DNA of 64,000 nucleotides. Source: Amycolatopsis thermoflava N1165 (GTDB lineage Bacteria; Actinomycetota; Actinomycetes; Mycobacteriales; Pseudonocardiaceae). Within the stretch, counting starts at the first letter, position 1. Each line of letters starts with the position of its first letter. Below are positions 1 through 9,200 of this stretch, piece after piece. The position numbers were made by a program, and so were the translations under genes. Under the pieces are notes generated by a model. It was not told the DNA's origin, did no database searches, and was given only the letters and a program-made list of their open reading frames with translations. The stretch spans positions 3,695,560 through 3,759,559 of the forward strand of contig NZ_KI421511.1 in the NCBI RefSeq assembly GCF_000473265.1, in the 5' to 3' direction.

Positions 1-758
1 GGCTGCTGCGCAACCCGCTCGCCAGCCCGGACGTCATCGGCGTGACCGCGGGCTCGTCGCTGGCCGCGGTGCTGTGCCTGATCACCCTCGGCGTGTCCGG
101 GCTGGTCGTGCCCGCGGCCGCGCTCACCGGCGGTCTCGCCACGTCGGTCCTGATCTACGCGCTGGCCTGGCGGCGCGGGGTCACCGGGCACCGGCTCGTG
201 CTGGTCGGCATCGGGGTCGCCGCGCTGGCCGCGAGCGCCATGTCCTACCTGCTGACCCGCGCGGACGTGCGGATCGCCGCGCAGGCCCTGGTGTGGATCA
301 CCGGCAGTTTCAACCGCGTCGCCTGGGGCGAGGTCCGGATGGCCGCGGTGTTCCTGGTCGTGCTCGTGCCGGCCGCGTTGCTGCTCGGCCGCACGCTGAC
401 GGTGCTGGAGCTCGGCGACGACGCCGCCAAGGGGCTGGGCCTGCGGGTGGACCGGGTGCGGCTCGCGCTGCTGGCGCTCGCGGCCGCGCTGTGCGGGGTG
501 GCGACGTCGGTCGGCGGGCCGATCGCGTTCGTGGCGTTCCTGTCCGGGCCGATCGCGACCCGCGTCCTGCGCACCGGCCGTCCCGGGCTGGTCCCGTCCG
601 CGCTGGTCGGCGCGCTGGTCACGCTCCTCGCGGACTTCGCCGCGCAGCACCTGCTCAGCGGCGCCCACCAGCTGCCGGTGGGGGTCGTCACCGGGGCCGT
701 CGGCGCGCCCTACCTGCTGTACCTGCTGGCCACCGCGAACCGAGGAGCACGTTCATGA
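1..758 (+). CDS. FecCD-family siderophore ABC transporter permease (5' truncated by window)
   Basis: Inner-membrane permease subunit of an iron-siderophore (BtuC/FecCD) ABC importer. The frame is open from base 3, before any start codon, and opens with the family hallmark NPLASPDVIGVTAGSS, so the gene begins upstream of the window. About 250 residues remain with repeated hydrophobic helices, and the segment LELGDDAAKGLGLRVDRVR is the cytoplasmic loop that docks the ATPase. GPIAFVAFLSGPIATR is the conserved penultimate loop. It overlaps the next gene by ATGA. The N-terminal third and partner genes lie outside the window. The family call is secure; the siderophore is unknown. Confidence 0.93.
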   Translation, partial: LLRNPLASPDVIGVTAGSSLAAVLCLITLGVSGLVVPAAALTGGLATSVLIYALAWRRGVTGHRLVLVGIGVAALAASAMSYLLTRADVRIAAQALVWITGSFNRVAWGEVRMAAVFLVVLVPAALLLGRTLTVLELGDDAAKGLGLRVDRVRLALLALAAALCGVATSVGGPIAFVAFLSGPIATRVLRTGRPGLVPSALVGALVTLLADFAAQHLLSGAHQLPVGVVTGAVGAPYLLYLLATANRGARS

Positions 759-1354
759 CCGCCTGGCGCCCCGAGGACGCCGAAGTCGTCACCAGCGAGG
801 CCGAACTGCGCGAGGTGATCAGCCCGCCCGCGCCGGTGATCGCCGCCAAGGGCCTGGCCGGGATCGACGAGCTGAGCCGGAAGTTCATCGACGCCGCCAC
901 GCTGTACTTCGTCGCGACGACCGCGCCCGACGGCAGCCTCGACCTGTCCCCGCGCGGCGACCCGGCAGGCAGCGTCCTCGTCTTCGACGACAACCGCGCG
1001 CTGGCCTTCGCCGACCGCCCCGGCAACCGGCGGCTGGACACCATGCGGAACCTGCTGCGGCACCCGCGGGTGGGGATGCTGTTCGTGGTGCCCGGCAAGG
1101 AAGACGTGCTGCGGGTCAACGGCCGCGCCACGATCGTGCGCTCGGCCCCGTTCTTCGGCGAGCTCGCCGAGGGCGGGGTGAAACCGGCGCTGGCCGTGGT
1201 GGTCGAGGTCGAGGAGCTGTTCGTGCACTGCGCCAACGCCTTTCGCCGCTCGGGCGTGTGGGACCCGGCGACCTGGCCGGACCAGGCGGACCTGCCCACC
1301 GGCGGTCAGCTGCTGAAGAACCAGCTGGAGACGGCGAAGCTCAAGGGCTGGTGA
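755..1354 (+). CDS. Pyridoxamine 5'-phosphate oxidase (PPOX) family flavoprotein
   Basis: A 199-residue protein of the FMN-binding split-barrel family. Visible features are the barrel strand with DLSPRGDPAGSVLVFDD, a FADRPGNRR turn, and LRHPRVGMLFVVPG, all typical of the MSMEG_1061-type PPOX subfamily. The ATG start overlaps the stop of the permease gene by four bases, so the two are translationally coupled. That position suggests a siderophore- or heme-linked reductase role, but this is context inference only. Its 3' end overlaps the convergent gene at 1341 by 14 bases. Confidence 0.85.
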   Translation: MTAWRPEDAEVVTSEAELREVISPPAPVIAAKGLAGIDELSRKFIDAATLYFVATTAPDGSLDLSPRGDPAGSVLVFDDNRALAFADRPGNRRLDTMRNLLRHPRVGMLFVVPGKEDVLRVNGRATIVRSAPFFGELAEGGVKPALAVVVEVEELFVHCANAFRRSGVWDPATWPDQADLPTGGQLLKNQLETAKLKGW

Positions 1355-1970
1355 GCGGCGCGGCGTACCAGCGCCATTCGCCGAGGCGAGCCCGTCCCGG
1401 CAGCTCGCCCCGGCCGGTCGCCCACAGCAGCGTCGGCCACGGCTCGTCCGGGGCGACGTGCGGGAAGAGCCGTCGCAGCACGGGCTCGCACAGCTCCCCC
1501 GGCGGCTCCCAGGCCAGGCCGAGCCCGGCCGCCAGGTCGTGGGTGTGCACCAGGGTCTCCACGATCCCCATCGCGGCGAACCCGGCCGGGTCGGCCTCGC
1601 CCCAGACGTGCCAGGCCCGCACGTGCGCCGGGGTGGTGCGCACCATCGCGGTCAGCAGCGCCGCGCTCGCCTCCACGACGCGCAGCAGGCCGGCCGGGCC
1701 CGCGGAGCGGTCCGCGTGCACGGCGTTCGACGGGCCGCCCGGCCGCAGCCGCTGCCACAAGTAGGGCACCTCCCCGTGCCGGGGCGGGGTGCGCGGCCCG
1801 AGCCGGACCGCATAGCCGAAGAAGTCGTCGGAGAGGTGCTCGGCGGTTTCCCAGCAGCTCCAGTCGAGATCGCCCGCGGGAACGTCCCAGTCGGCGTCGA
1901 GTGCGGTGCGCAGCGTGCCCAGCGCGAGCTGAACGGCGTCGTCGAGGTGGTCGGTGCTCACGTCAGCCAT
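1341..1970 (-). CDS. Mycothiol-dependent maleylpyruvate isomerase / DinB-fold protein
   Basis: A 209-residue protein starting MADVSTDHLDDAVQLALG, with the four-helix arrangement of the mycothiol-dependent maleylpyruvate isomerase N-terminal family. WSCWETAEHLSDD contains the first metal-ligand-type histidine, and VETLVHTHDLAAGLG contains the conserved H-x-x-D pair. The enzymes use the actinobacterial thiol mycothiol or bind a divalent metal; the actual reaction is unknown. The start codon lies 8 bases inside the upstream sensor gene, so it is probably translated with that gene. Confidence 0.75.
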   Translation of the reverse strand: MADVSTDHLDDAVQLALGTLRTALDADWDVPAGDLDWSCWETAEHLSDDFFGYAVRLGPRTPPRHGEVPYLWQRLRPGGPSNAVHADRSAGPAGLLRVVEASAALLTAMVRTTPAHVRAWHVWGEADPAGFAAMGIVETLVHTHDLAAGLGLAWEPPGELCEPVLRRLFPHVAPDEPWPTLLWATGRGELPGRARLGEWRWYAAPLTSP

Positions 1971-3471
1971 GATCCCCCGCGAGCGGCATCTGCCAGGTGA
2001 AATGCCGTTCCCCGTCACCGGTGTCGAGCGTCAGCGACCCGCCGAGCTGCTCCGCGCGCCGGGCCAGCGCGGTCAGGCCCAGTTCGGCGATGCCGGCGGG
2101 CAGGTCGAGCCCACGGACCGTCACCTCGCCGACCACGCGGTCCGGCCGGACGCCCACCGACACCGTCACCTGCGCCGTCCGGTCCCGCACCTCGCCGATC
2201 AGCACCTCCGACAGGACGGCGATCAGGTGCTGTTCGGCCAGTTCGCCGAGCACGCCGTTGAGGCGGGGATCGATCCGGGAGGTGGTGGCGAACCCCTGCG
2301 ACTCGGCGGCGTGGTCGATGAGGTCCTGCAGCCGCTCGCGGAAGGTCCGGCCGTCCGGGCGCACTCCCCCGGTGCGGAACACCGCGGTATGCAGGTCCTG
2401 CACCACGCCGTCCAGCGCGACGACCACGCCGCGCACACGCCGCGCCTGCTCCGCCCGGATGATCAGCTCGGCCGCGGAGCTCAGCTCCAGCCCGAGCTGG
2501 AACAACCGGCTCACCACCGACCGGTGCAGGTCGCGGGCGATCCGGTCGCGGTCCTCCAGCAGCAGCAGGCGGGCGGTGTCGCGCCGCCGGTCGCCCAGTT
2601 CCAGCGCCAGCTCGGCCTGCGTGGCGAACGGCTCCAGCGGCAGGATGGCCGGGCTGCCCAGCCCGCTCCGGCCCGGCGGGCTCGTGACGACCAGGACGCC
2701 GCGGACCTCCTCCTCGTGGCGCAGCGGCACGGCCACCGCGACGCCGTCGCCGGTCACCCGCACCCCGGGCCTGCCGGTCCGGCGGACCTCCGCGGCCAGC
2801 GCGGCCGGGTCCACGGCGGCATCCCCGGCCTCCGCGGCGACGACGAACCCGTCGCCTTCGCGCAGGAGCACGCACCCGCTCGTGGCGCCGGCGATCTCCT
2901 TGGCCCGGAACGCGATCAACCGCAGCACCACGTCCGCCGGCGCGTCGGCGAGCATCGCCGTGGTGATGTCCGTGGCGGTGGCCAGGCGCTGGTTGGTGCG
3001 CTCCAGTTCCTTGCTGCGGGCGTAGACCTCCGCCTGCCCGGCCTGCATCTCGGCCGCGTCCTGCCGCGGCAGGCCCAGTTCGCGGAGGACCTCGGTGACC
3101 TCCTCGACGCGGTGCAGGATCATCCGGACGCTGCCGTCGTCGTCCAGGACCGGCACGTTGACCGGGCTCCAGAACCGGTGCTCGACCTCGTTCCGGCCGC
3201 CGGGCACGGCCACGTCGAACTTGAGCAGCGCCATCACGTTCCGCTCGGCGGTGGCCAGCACGCGGTCCAGCGAGACGCGCAGCGCGCGGGCGGCCTCCGG
3301 GTCGTCCGGGAACGCCTCGAACACGTCGTGTCCGACGAGTTCGGCACGCTGGCGCCCGGAAACCTTCTCGTACGCGTCGTTGACCGCGACGATCACGAAG
3401 TCCCTGGACAGCAACGCACTCGGCGTCGCACCCGCGCGGAACACCGCCTCGAAATCGACACGGTCCGACAT
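1963..3471 (-). CDS. PAS-GAF sensor histidine-kinase-like protein with degenerate ATPase domain
   Basis: A 502-residue cytoplasmic sensor protein. Residues about 5-125 form a PAS domain (FEAVFRAGATPSALLSRDF, FEAFPDDPEA). A short coiled coil follows, then a GAF domain at about 160-300. The segment DRDRIARDLHRSVVSRLFQ is a HisKA_3/DevS-type dimerisation helix with its phospho-acceptor His. The C-terminal ATPase-like domain is unusual: the N-box asparagine is replaced (LSEVLIGEVRDRTAQ) and no D-x-G-x-G box is visible (VTVRGLDLPAG). It may therefore bind no ATP and act as a sensor scaffold. No response regulator is adjacent. The start MSDRVDFEAV was chosen over an upstream ATG because it begins right at the PAS domain. 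Confidence 0.8.
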   Translation of the reverse strand: MSDRVDFEAVFRAGATPSALLSRDFVIVAVNDAYEKVSGRQRAELVGHDVFEAFPDDPEAARALRVSLDRVLATAERNVMALLKFDVAVPGGRNEVEHRFWSPVNVPVLDDDGSVRMILHRVEEVTEVLRELGLPRQDAAEMQAGQAEVYARSKELERTNQRLATATDITTAMLADAPADVVLRLIAFRAKEIAGATSGCVLLREGDGFVVAAEAGDAAVDPAALAAEVRRTGRPGVRVTGDGVAVAVPLRHEEEVRGVLVVTSPPGRSGLGSPAILPLEPFATQAELALELGDRRRDTARLLLLEDRDRIARDLHRSVVSRLFQLGLELSSAAELIIRAEQARRVRGVVVALDGVVQDLHTAVFRTGGVRPDGRTFRERLQDLIDHAAESQGFATTSRIDPRLNGVLGELAEQHLIAVLSEVLIGEVRDRTAQVTVSVGVRPDRVVGEVTVRGLDLPAGIAELGLTALARRAEQLGGSLTLDTGDGERHFTWQMPLAGDHG

Positions 3472-3505
3472 CTCCACATTCCAGCTCACGCGACGCCGGG
3501 CGGGT

Positions 3506-3539
3506 AGGTAGCGGCGCAATCTAGGTGGCTCTGCTACCT
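3506..3539. promoter_or_regulatory. Inverted repeat, candidate PadR operator in divergent promoter region
   Basis: The 75-bp gap between the leftward sensor gene and the rightward PadR gene holds AGGTAGC (3506-3512) and its exact complement GCTACCT (3533-3539). A second half-site, AGGTGGC (3523-3529), lies three bases before the last arm. The repeat ends 7 bases before the PadR start codon. PadR proteins bind short palindromes in their own promoters, so this is the best operator candidate here. Confidence 0.5.
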
Positions 3540-3546
3540 TGTCGGC

Positions 3547-3885
3547 GTGGATCAGGAGCGGCGGGCCCAGTGGTTGCGCGGCGTGCTGGACCCGTGCGTG
3601 CTGGCGCTGGTCGAGCGGCGCGAGTCCTATGGGTACGAGCTGGCGCAGGCGCTGGACGCGGCCGGGCTCGGCCCGATCCAGGGCGGCACCCTGTATCCGG
3701 TGCTGCTGCGGTTGCAGCGGACCGGGCTGCTCACCGCGAGCTGGCGGGAGGGTTCGGCCGGACCGGCGCGCAAGTACTACCGGATCACCGCCGCCGGCGC
3801 CGAGAAGCTGCGCCTGACCAGGGCGGACTGGCGCGAGTTCACCGCCGGCGTCGCCGCGGTGCTGGGGGAAGGAGCGACGCGATGA
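3547..3885 (+). CDS. PadR-family transcriptional regulator
   Basis: A 112-residue winged-helix regulator. LALVERRESYGYELAQALD is the recognition region and GGTLYPVLLRLQRTGLL the classical PadR motif, followed by ARKYYRITAAGAEKL in the wing. A short C-terminal helix places it in the small PadR subfamily that forms dimers and senses small molecules or drugs. It starts with GTG and overlaps the following ABC ATPase gene (ATGA), so it very probably controls the 3547-5371 operon. Confidence 0.93.
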   Translation: MDQERRAQWLRGVLDPCVLALVERRESYGYELAQALDAAGLGPIQGGTLYPVLLRLQRTGLLTASWREGSAGPARKYYRITAAGAEKLRLTRADWREFTAGVAAVLGEGATR

Positions 3886-4682
3886 ACGTCGACAGCTGGC
3901 TGACGGCGCTGGCCGGGGAGCTGCACCGGCACGGTGTCAGCCCGGAGGTGGGCCGCAACGTGGTCGCCGAGGCGGCCACGCACCTGCGCGACAGCGGCGA
4001 GCACCCGCTGCGGGTGTTCGGCCCGCCCGCGGCCTACGCGGCGGCGGTCGTGGACAGCGTCGGCCGCGTGCCGCGCCGGGGCGGGCGGGTGCTGCTGGAA
4101 GCCGTGGGGATCACGAAGAAGTACGGCAAGCGGGTCGTCTTGTCCGATGTGGACCTGACGGTGCGGTCCGGGCAGATCGCGGCGGTGGTGGGCGCCAACG
4201 GCTGCGGCAAGAGCACGTTCCTGCGGATCTGCGCGGGCATGACCGGCGCGGACGGCGGCGAGGTGCGGGTGCACGGGTCGCTGGGCTACTGCCCGCAGGC
4301 CGGTGGCACGGCGGACTTCCTGACGCCGGACGAGCACTTCGTGCTGATCGGCGCGGGCCGCGGCCTGACGCGGGAGGAGGCACGCTCGTCCGGCCGGTCG
4401 CGGGCGGCGGTGCTGGACTGGCCCGCCGAGCCGGCGCAGGCGCGGCACCTGTCCGGCGGGACGCGGCAGAAGCTGAACCTGGTCCTGGCCGGGCTGGGCG
4501 ATCCGGACGTGCTGCTGCTGGACGAGCCGTACCAGGGGTTCGACCGCGGGACCTACCTCGACTTCTGGGAGCAGGCGTGGCGGTGGCGCGACGCCGGGAA
4601 GGCCGTCGTCGTGGTCACGCACCTGCTCAACCAGGCCGACCGCGTCGACCTGGTGCTCGACCTGACCGGGAGGGACCGATGA
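3882..4682 (+). CDS. ABC transporter ATPase with N-terminal HAAS-like helical domain
   Basis: A 266-residue ATP-binding subunit. Residues 1-65 (LAGELHRHGVSPEVGRNVVAE, then LRVFGPPAAYAAAV) resemble the HAAS/DUF1700 helical domain often encoded next to PadR regulators, here fused to the ATPase. From about residue 67 come Walker A GANGCGKST, a signature region LSGGTRQKLNL, Walker B DVLLLDEP and the H-loop VVTH. It is translationally coupled to PadR upstream and to the permease downstream. It likely energises an ABC-2-type exporter. The fusion could let PadR or a partner protein contact the ATPase directly; that is inference. Confidence 0.9.
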   Translation: MNVDSWLTALAGELHRHGVSPEVGRNVVAEAATHLRDSGEHPLRVFGPPAAYAAAVVDSVGRVPRRGGRVLLEAVGITKKYGKRVVLSDVDLTVRSGQIAAVVGANGCGKSTFLRICAGMTGADGGEVRVHGSLGYCPQAGGTADFLTPDEHFVLIGAGRGLTREEARSSGRSRAAVLDWPAEPAQARHLSGGTRQKLNLVLAGLGDPDVLLLDEPYQGFDRGTYLDFWEQAWRWRDAGKAVVVVTHLLNQADRVDLVLDLTGRDR

Positions 4683-5371
4683 CCAGGTTCGCCACCGTGG
4701 CCGAAATGGCGCTGCGCGAGATGCTGCGGCGCCGGTCGGTGCTCGTCATCCTGGCGGCGCTGCCGCTGGCGTTCTACCTCAGCAGGCGGGGTGACCACCT
4801 GGGCCAGTCCGTGCGGTTCGTGTGCCTCGGCCTGGGGTGGGCGCTGAGCACGGCGGCGTTGTTCGCGGGGAGCGCGGCGCGGGAGATCGAGCCGCGCCTG
4901 CGGTTGTCCGGGTACCGCAGCCACCACCTGTACGTCGGACGGCTGGCGGCGCTGTGGGCGGTGGGGGTCGCGCTGGCGGTGCCGTATTTCCTGTTGATCC
5001 TGGTGGACCAGGACGGCGTGCGGCACGGGCCGGTGGCGCTGATGATGGCGATCATGGTGGCCGTCTCGGCGCCCTTCGGGCTCGCCCTGAGCGCCATCCT
5101 GCCCCGCGAACTCGAGGGGACGCTGGTGCTGCTGGTGGTGGTCGGGCTGCAGATGATGACCGACCCGGGCAGCGCCCTGGCGCGGGCGCTGCCGTTCTGG
5201 TTCAGCCGGGAGATCGGCACGTACGCGATCGACGGCGTGGACAGCGGATACCTGGTGCGCGGGGTGCTGCACGGGACAGTGTGCGCGGTTGTCCTGCTGG
5301 CCGGGGTGGCGGTGGCGGCGTCCCTCCGGCTGCGGCAGCGGTCGCACCTGAAGTTCGTCACGCCCCGGTGA
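4679..5371 (+). CDS. ABC-2-type transporter permease
   Basis: A 230-residue membrane protein starting MTRFATVAEMALREML, with about six hydrophobic segments (VLVILAALPLAFYL, VRFVCLGLGWALSTAALFAG, LWAVGVALAVPYFLLILV, MAIMVAVSAPFGLALSAIL, LVLLVVVGLQMM, VCAVVLLAGVAVAAS). The start overlaps the ATPase stop by four bases. It is the membrane partner of the ATPase at 3882. The substrate is unknown; PadR control suggests drug or lipid export. Confidence 0.85.
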   Translation: MTRFATVAEMALREMLRRRSVLVILAALPLAFYLSRRGDHLGQSVRFVCLGLGWALSTAALFAGSAAREIEPRLRLSGYRSHHLYVGRLAALWAVGVALAVPYFLLILVDQDGVRHGPVALMMAIMVAVSAPFGLALSAILPRELEGTLVLLVVVGLQMMTDPGSALARALPFWFSREIGTYAIDGVDSGYLVRGVLHGTVCAVVLLAGVAVAASLRLRQRSHLKFVTPR

Positions 5372-5976
5372 CGGCCTGAGCCCGGGCGCGGCCCATCCCG
5401 GGTGACGCCGGGGCCGCCCGGGGTGGGCGCGGTACGCCCTGCGACCAGCCCACCGCCCGCTCATCCCCCGCAAAGCCGGGGGGGTACACCACCCGCCCCG
5501 CCCCAGCGCCCACTCCCCCTCGCCGCCGGCCCGCCCGCGAAAGAGGACTGTCCACCCAGCCGGCCGGCCCCTCGGCGGCATGCCCACCGCCTGCCCATCC
5601 GGCGTACGCCCCGAGCCGCCCGGACCGCTCCCGCGCGCCGGCGCGGCCGTCCGGGCCGCCCACTCATCCCGCCCGAGGCAGAGGCCACCCGGGGAACCCG
5701 GGTCGCCGCCCGGCCCAGTCCGCCCCTCGCCACCGGTCCCGCCGCGAAAGCGGTCTGAACCAGCTCGCCCGTCGGCCCCTCGAAAGTTGTGGTCCGAACG
5801 GAGTCACTTCTTCCTGTTTGCGACCTTCCAGTGGCCAGTTCGCGACAGACATCTTCCTACCGTGCGCAGAAGTGGTTAGTTTCCCAGAGCATCAGTAGCC
5901 CGCTGCTGGGAGGGCAGAGATCAATGTCGATCCGACCCCGAATCACGCTGCCGGCCGGTCTCCGGGCGGACGTGAA
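5372..5976. other. Long intergenic region, no gene recognised
   Basis: 605 bases without a supportable gene. Bases about 5400-5780 are very GC-rich low-complexity sequence with a loosely repeated block (cgcgaaag followed about 30-40 bases later by cggcccctcg, seen near 5536 and near 5743). Bases about 5785-5900 are more AT-rich and probably hold the promoter for the HTH gene at 5977. I see no clear terminator, riboswitch or RNA gene. Confidence 0.5.
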
Positions 5977-6195
5977 GTGACCGCGACGCTCGACCAACCC
6001 CTCAGAGTCCTGACCGGCGAGGAGCTGGCCGTCCTCGCCCTGCTCGCCGACGGCCTGCCGATCGACGCGGTCGCGCGGCGGCTCAACCTGTCCAAACGCA
6101 CGGTGCAGCGCCGGATCCGGCGGATCTGCGACCGGCTGGACGTGCACGCCCCGATCCAGGCCGTGGTCTGGGCCGCGCGGCACAAGCTCATCTGA
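5977..6195 (+). CDS. Stand-alone LuxR/GerE-type HTH protein
   Basis: A 72-residue protein that is almost only a LuxR_C helix-turn-helix: LTGEELAVLALLADGLPIDAV, then RLNLSKRTVQRRIRRICDRL, then APIQAVVWAARHKLI. There is no receiver or ligand domain. It starts with GTG. It is a paralogue of the HTH protein at 13488-13691 (shared pattern RTVxRRIRxxCDRL and PIxAVVWAxR). It is encoded 42 bases upstream of the exported multidomain protein and probably controls the 6.2-13.3 kb group. GerE is a known stand-alone precedent for this architecture. Confidence 0.8.
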   Translation: MTATLDQPLRVLTGEELAVLALLADGLPIDAVARRLNLSKRTVQRRIRRICDRLDVHAPIQAVVWAARHKLI

Positions 6196-6237
6196 ACCCG
6201 AGCGGGGAAACCCCGCGCAGTCCGAGCGAGGGATGGT

Positions 6238-9200
6238 ATGCGCTACCGACGTGTCCACGAACCGAACCGGTCCAGACGCCGGTTCCACCGGGTGCTGGCC
6301 CAGTTGTGCGGGCTGGTCCTGCTCACCGCCGTGCCCGTGCTGCCCGCACTCGCGGCGCCGGCACCCGCACCGCAGCAACAACAACAGGCCCCCGACCCCA
6401 TCCGGGTCCTGGTCTTCCACGGCCCGTCCGACCGCCAGGCCGACCCCGTGAACACCGCAGCCGCGGCCGTCCAGGAACTCGGCCGCACCGGCGGGTTCCA
6501 GGCCGACGTGGCCGCCGATCCCGCCGTCTTCACCCCGGCCAACCTGGCCCGCTACCGCGGGATCGTGTTCCTGTCCGCCAACTCCGTCACGCTCAGCGCC
6601 GCGCAGGAGGACGCGCTCAAGGCGTTCGTCGCCGCGGGCAACGGGTTCGTCGGCGTCCACGACGCCGCCCGCGCGCAGTCCACATCGGACTGGTTCACCG
6701 GCCTGATCGGCACCCGGCCCGCCACCAGCCCCGATTCGGTGCAGCAGGCCGTGGTCGACGTGACCGACCGGCAGCACCCCGCCAACGCCGGCCTGCCGCT
6801 GAACTGGACCCGCTCCGACCAGTGGCTGAACTGGAGCCCGAACCCGGTCGGCCAGGTGCACACGATCGCGCAGGTCGAGGAGTGGAAGTACCAGCCGGGC
6901 CAGGGCGGCAACGGCGCGTTCCACCCGGTTTCCTGGTGCCGCGACTACTCCGGCGGCCGCTCCTTCTACACCGGCATGGGCCGCACCGTCGAGAGCTGGA
7001 CCACCGACCAGCTCTTCCGCGGCCACCTGCTCGGCGCGATCCGCTGGACCACCGGCATGGTGCGCGGCGACTGCAAGGCCACGATCGCCTCGAACTACAC
7101 CGTCGAGCGGCTCACCAAGCCGAACCAGTCCGGCCAGCTCGACCAGATCGGCGAACCGCACGGCCTGACCATCGCCCCCGACGGCAAGGTGTTCTACATC
7201 GGCAAGGCCGCCTGCCCCTCCGGTCCGATCGTGGACTGGAACGATCCGAACGTCGGCCTCGGCTGCGGCACCATCCACCAGTGGGACCCGAAGACCAAGC
7301 AGGTCAAGCTGCTCACCACGCTGCCCGTGATGGGCAACCGCGGCAGCGGTGACGAGCTGGTCAAGAACGAGGAAGGCCTGATCGGCATGACGCTCGACCC
7401 GGACTTCGCGCGCAACGGCTGGTTCTACGTCTACTGGATGCCGCACGAGTCCATCGACCGGGAGAAGCGGATCGGCCAGCGCACGGTGTCCCGCTTCACC
7501 TACGACGCCGCGCGGCAGACCATCGACCAGGCCACCCGCAAGGACCTGCTGCAGTGGCCGGCCCAGATCCACAGCTGCTGCCACGCGGGTGGCGGCATGG
7601 CCTTCGACGACGCGGGCAACCTCTACATCGGTGTCGGCGACAACAACTCCTCCGGCGGCTCCGACGGCTACTCCGGCAACAACTGGACCGCCGAGTACCA
7701 GGGCACGTCGTTCCAGGACGCGCGCCGCACCTCGGGCAACACCAACGACCTCAACGGCAAGATCCTGCGCATCCACCCGGAGCCGGACGGCACCTACACG
7801 ATCCCGCAGGGCAACCTGTTCACCGGCGCCGAGGAGGGCGGCGGCAAGACCCGGCCGGAGATCTACGTGATGGGCGTGCGCAACATCGCCCGCCTGGCGA
7901 TCGACCGGCAGCACGACTGGCTCACCGCGGGCTGGGTCGGCCCGGACGCCGGCGCGCCGAACCCCGAACTGGGCCCGGCCAAGTACGAGACGGCGACCGT
8001 CATCACCTCGGCGGGCAACCAGGGCTGGCCGTACTGCATGGGCAACCGGCAGCCCTACCGTGACCGCAGCAACACCGACGCGAGTGTGCTCACCGGCTGG
8101 TACGACTGCGACAACCTGAAGAACACCTCGCCGCGCAACACCGGCCTGGTGGACATCCCGCCCGCGCGGGACAACGCGATCTGGTACTCGCCGCAGGGCG
8201 GCGGGCCGGTCTACCCGGCGCGCGCGGACGGCAGCGGCATTCCGTCCTATGTGGAGTCCGAGGCGACCTACACCGAGCCCTACCTCAAGGGCGGCGGGCA
8301 GGCCGTGATGTCCGGCCCGACCTACCACCGCGCCGAGGTGAACACCGCCAGCGGCGTCGCGTGGCCGGCGTACTGGGAGGACAAGTGGTTCATCGGTGAC
8401 GAGTCCAACGGCAACAACCGGATCGCGGTGACGCTGGACCCGGCGCGCGTGCCTGCGCAGGGTGCGCCCGCGTTCGCCGAGGACCTGCGGCAGATCATCA
8501 AGGGCGGCGGTGGCGACACCGGCCTGCAGAGCTGGATGGACGCCAAGTTCGGCCCGGACGGCGCGCTGTACCTGCTGGACTACGCGGGCGGCTTCTTCAG
8601 CCTCGACCCGAACCAGAAGCTGCTGCGCATCACCTATCACGGCGGCGCGGCGACCCCGGCCCCGGAGTCGGCGACCGTCGGGACCACCACCCAGGCCGGC
8701 CCGATGACGATGGCGTTCAACAGCGCCAAGGCCGGTGGCGTCGCGTGGCGCTGGGACTTCGGGGACGGCACCACGTCCACCGAGGCCAACCCCCAGCACA
8801 CCTATCTGCGCGGCGGCACCTACTACGCGACCCTGGAGGTCACCTACGCCGACGGGACGAAGGCCACCGCGAACCTGCCGGTGACCGTCAGCTGCCCGGC
8901 GCCGGACGCCCGGCAGAAGGTGTGGTTCCTGGACAGCGAAACCGCGGTGCCCAACCGCAACATCGGCCTCGGCTGCACGATCAACGACCTGGTCGACGAC
9001 GAGCGGCCGTGGGCGAGCCACGACGCGTTCACCACGTACGCCACCGATGTGGTCACGAAGCTGCGTGGCTTCGGGCTGCTGTCCGACAAGGAGGCCAACC
9101 AGCTGATCCGGGCCGCCTCGGCGTCGCAGGTGGGCCGGTCCACCGCCTACGAGTGGCTTTTCGACGGCACCTCGATGAACGGCTGGACCCAGGCGCCGGA

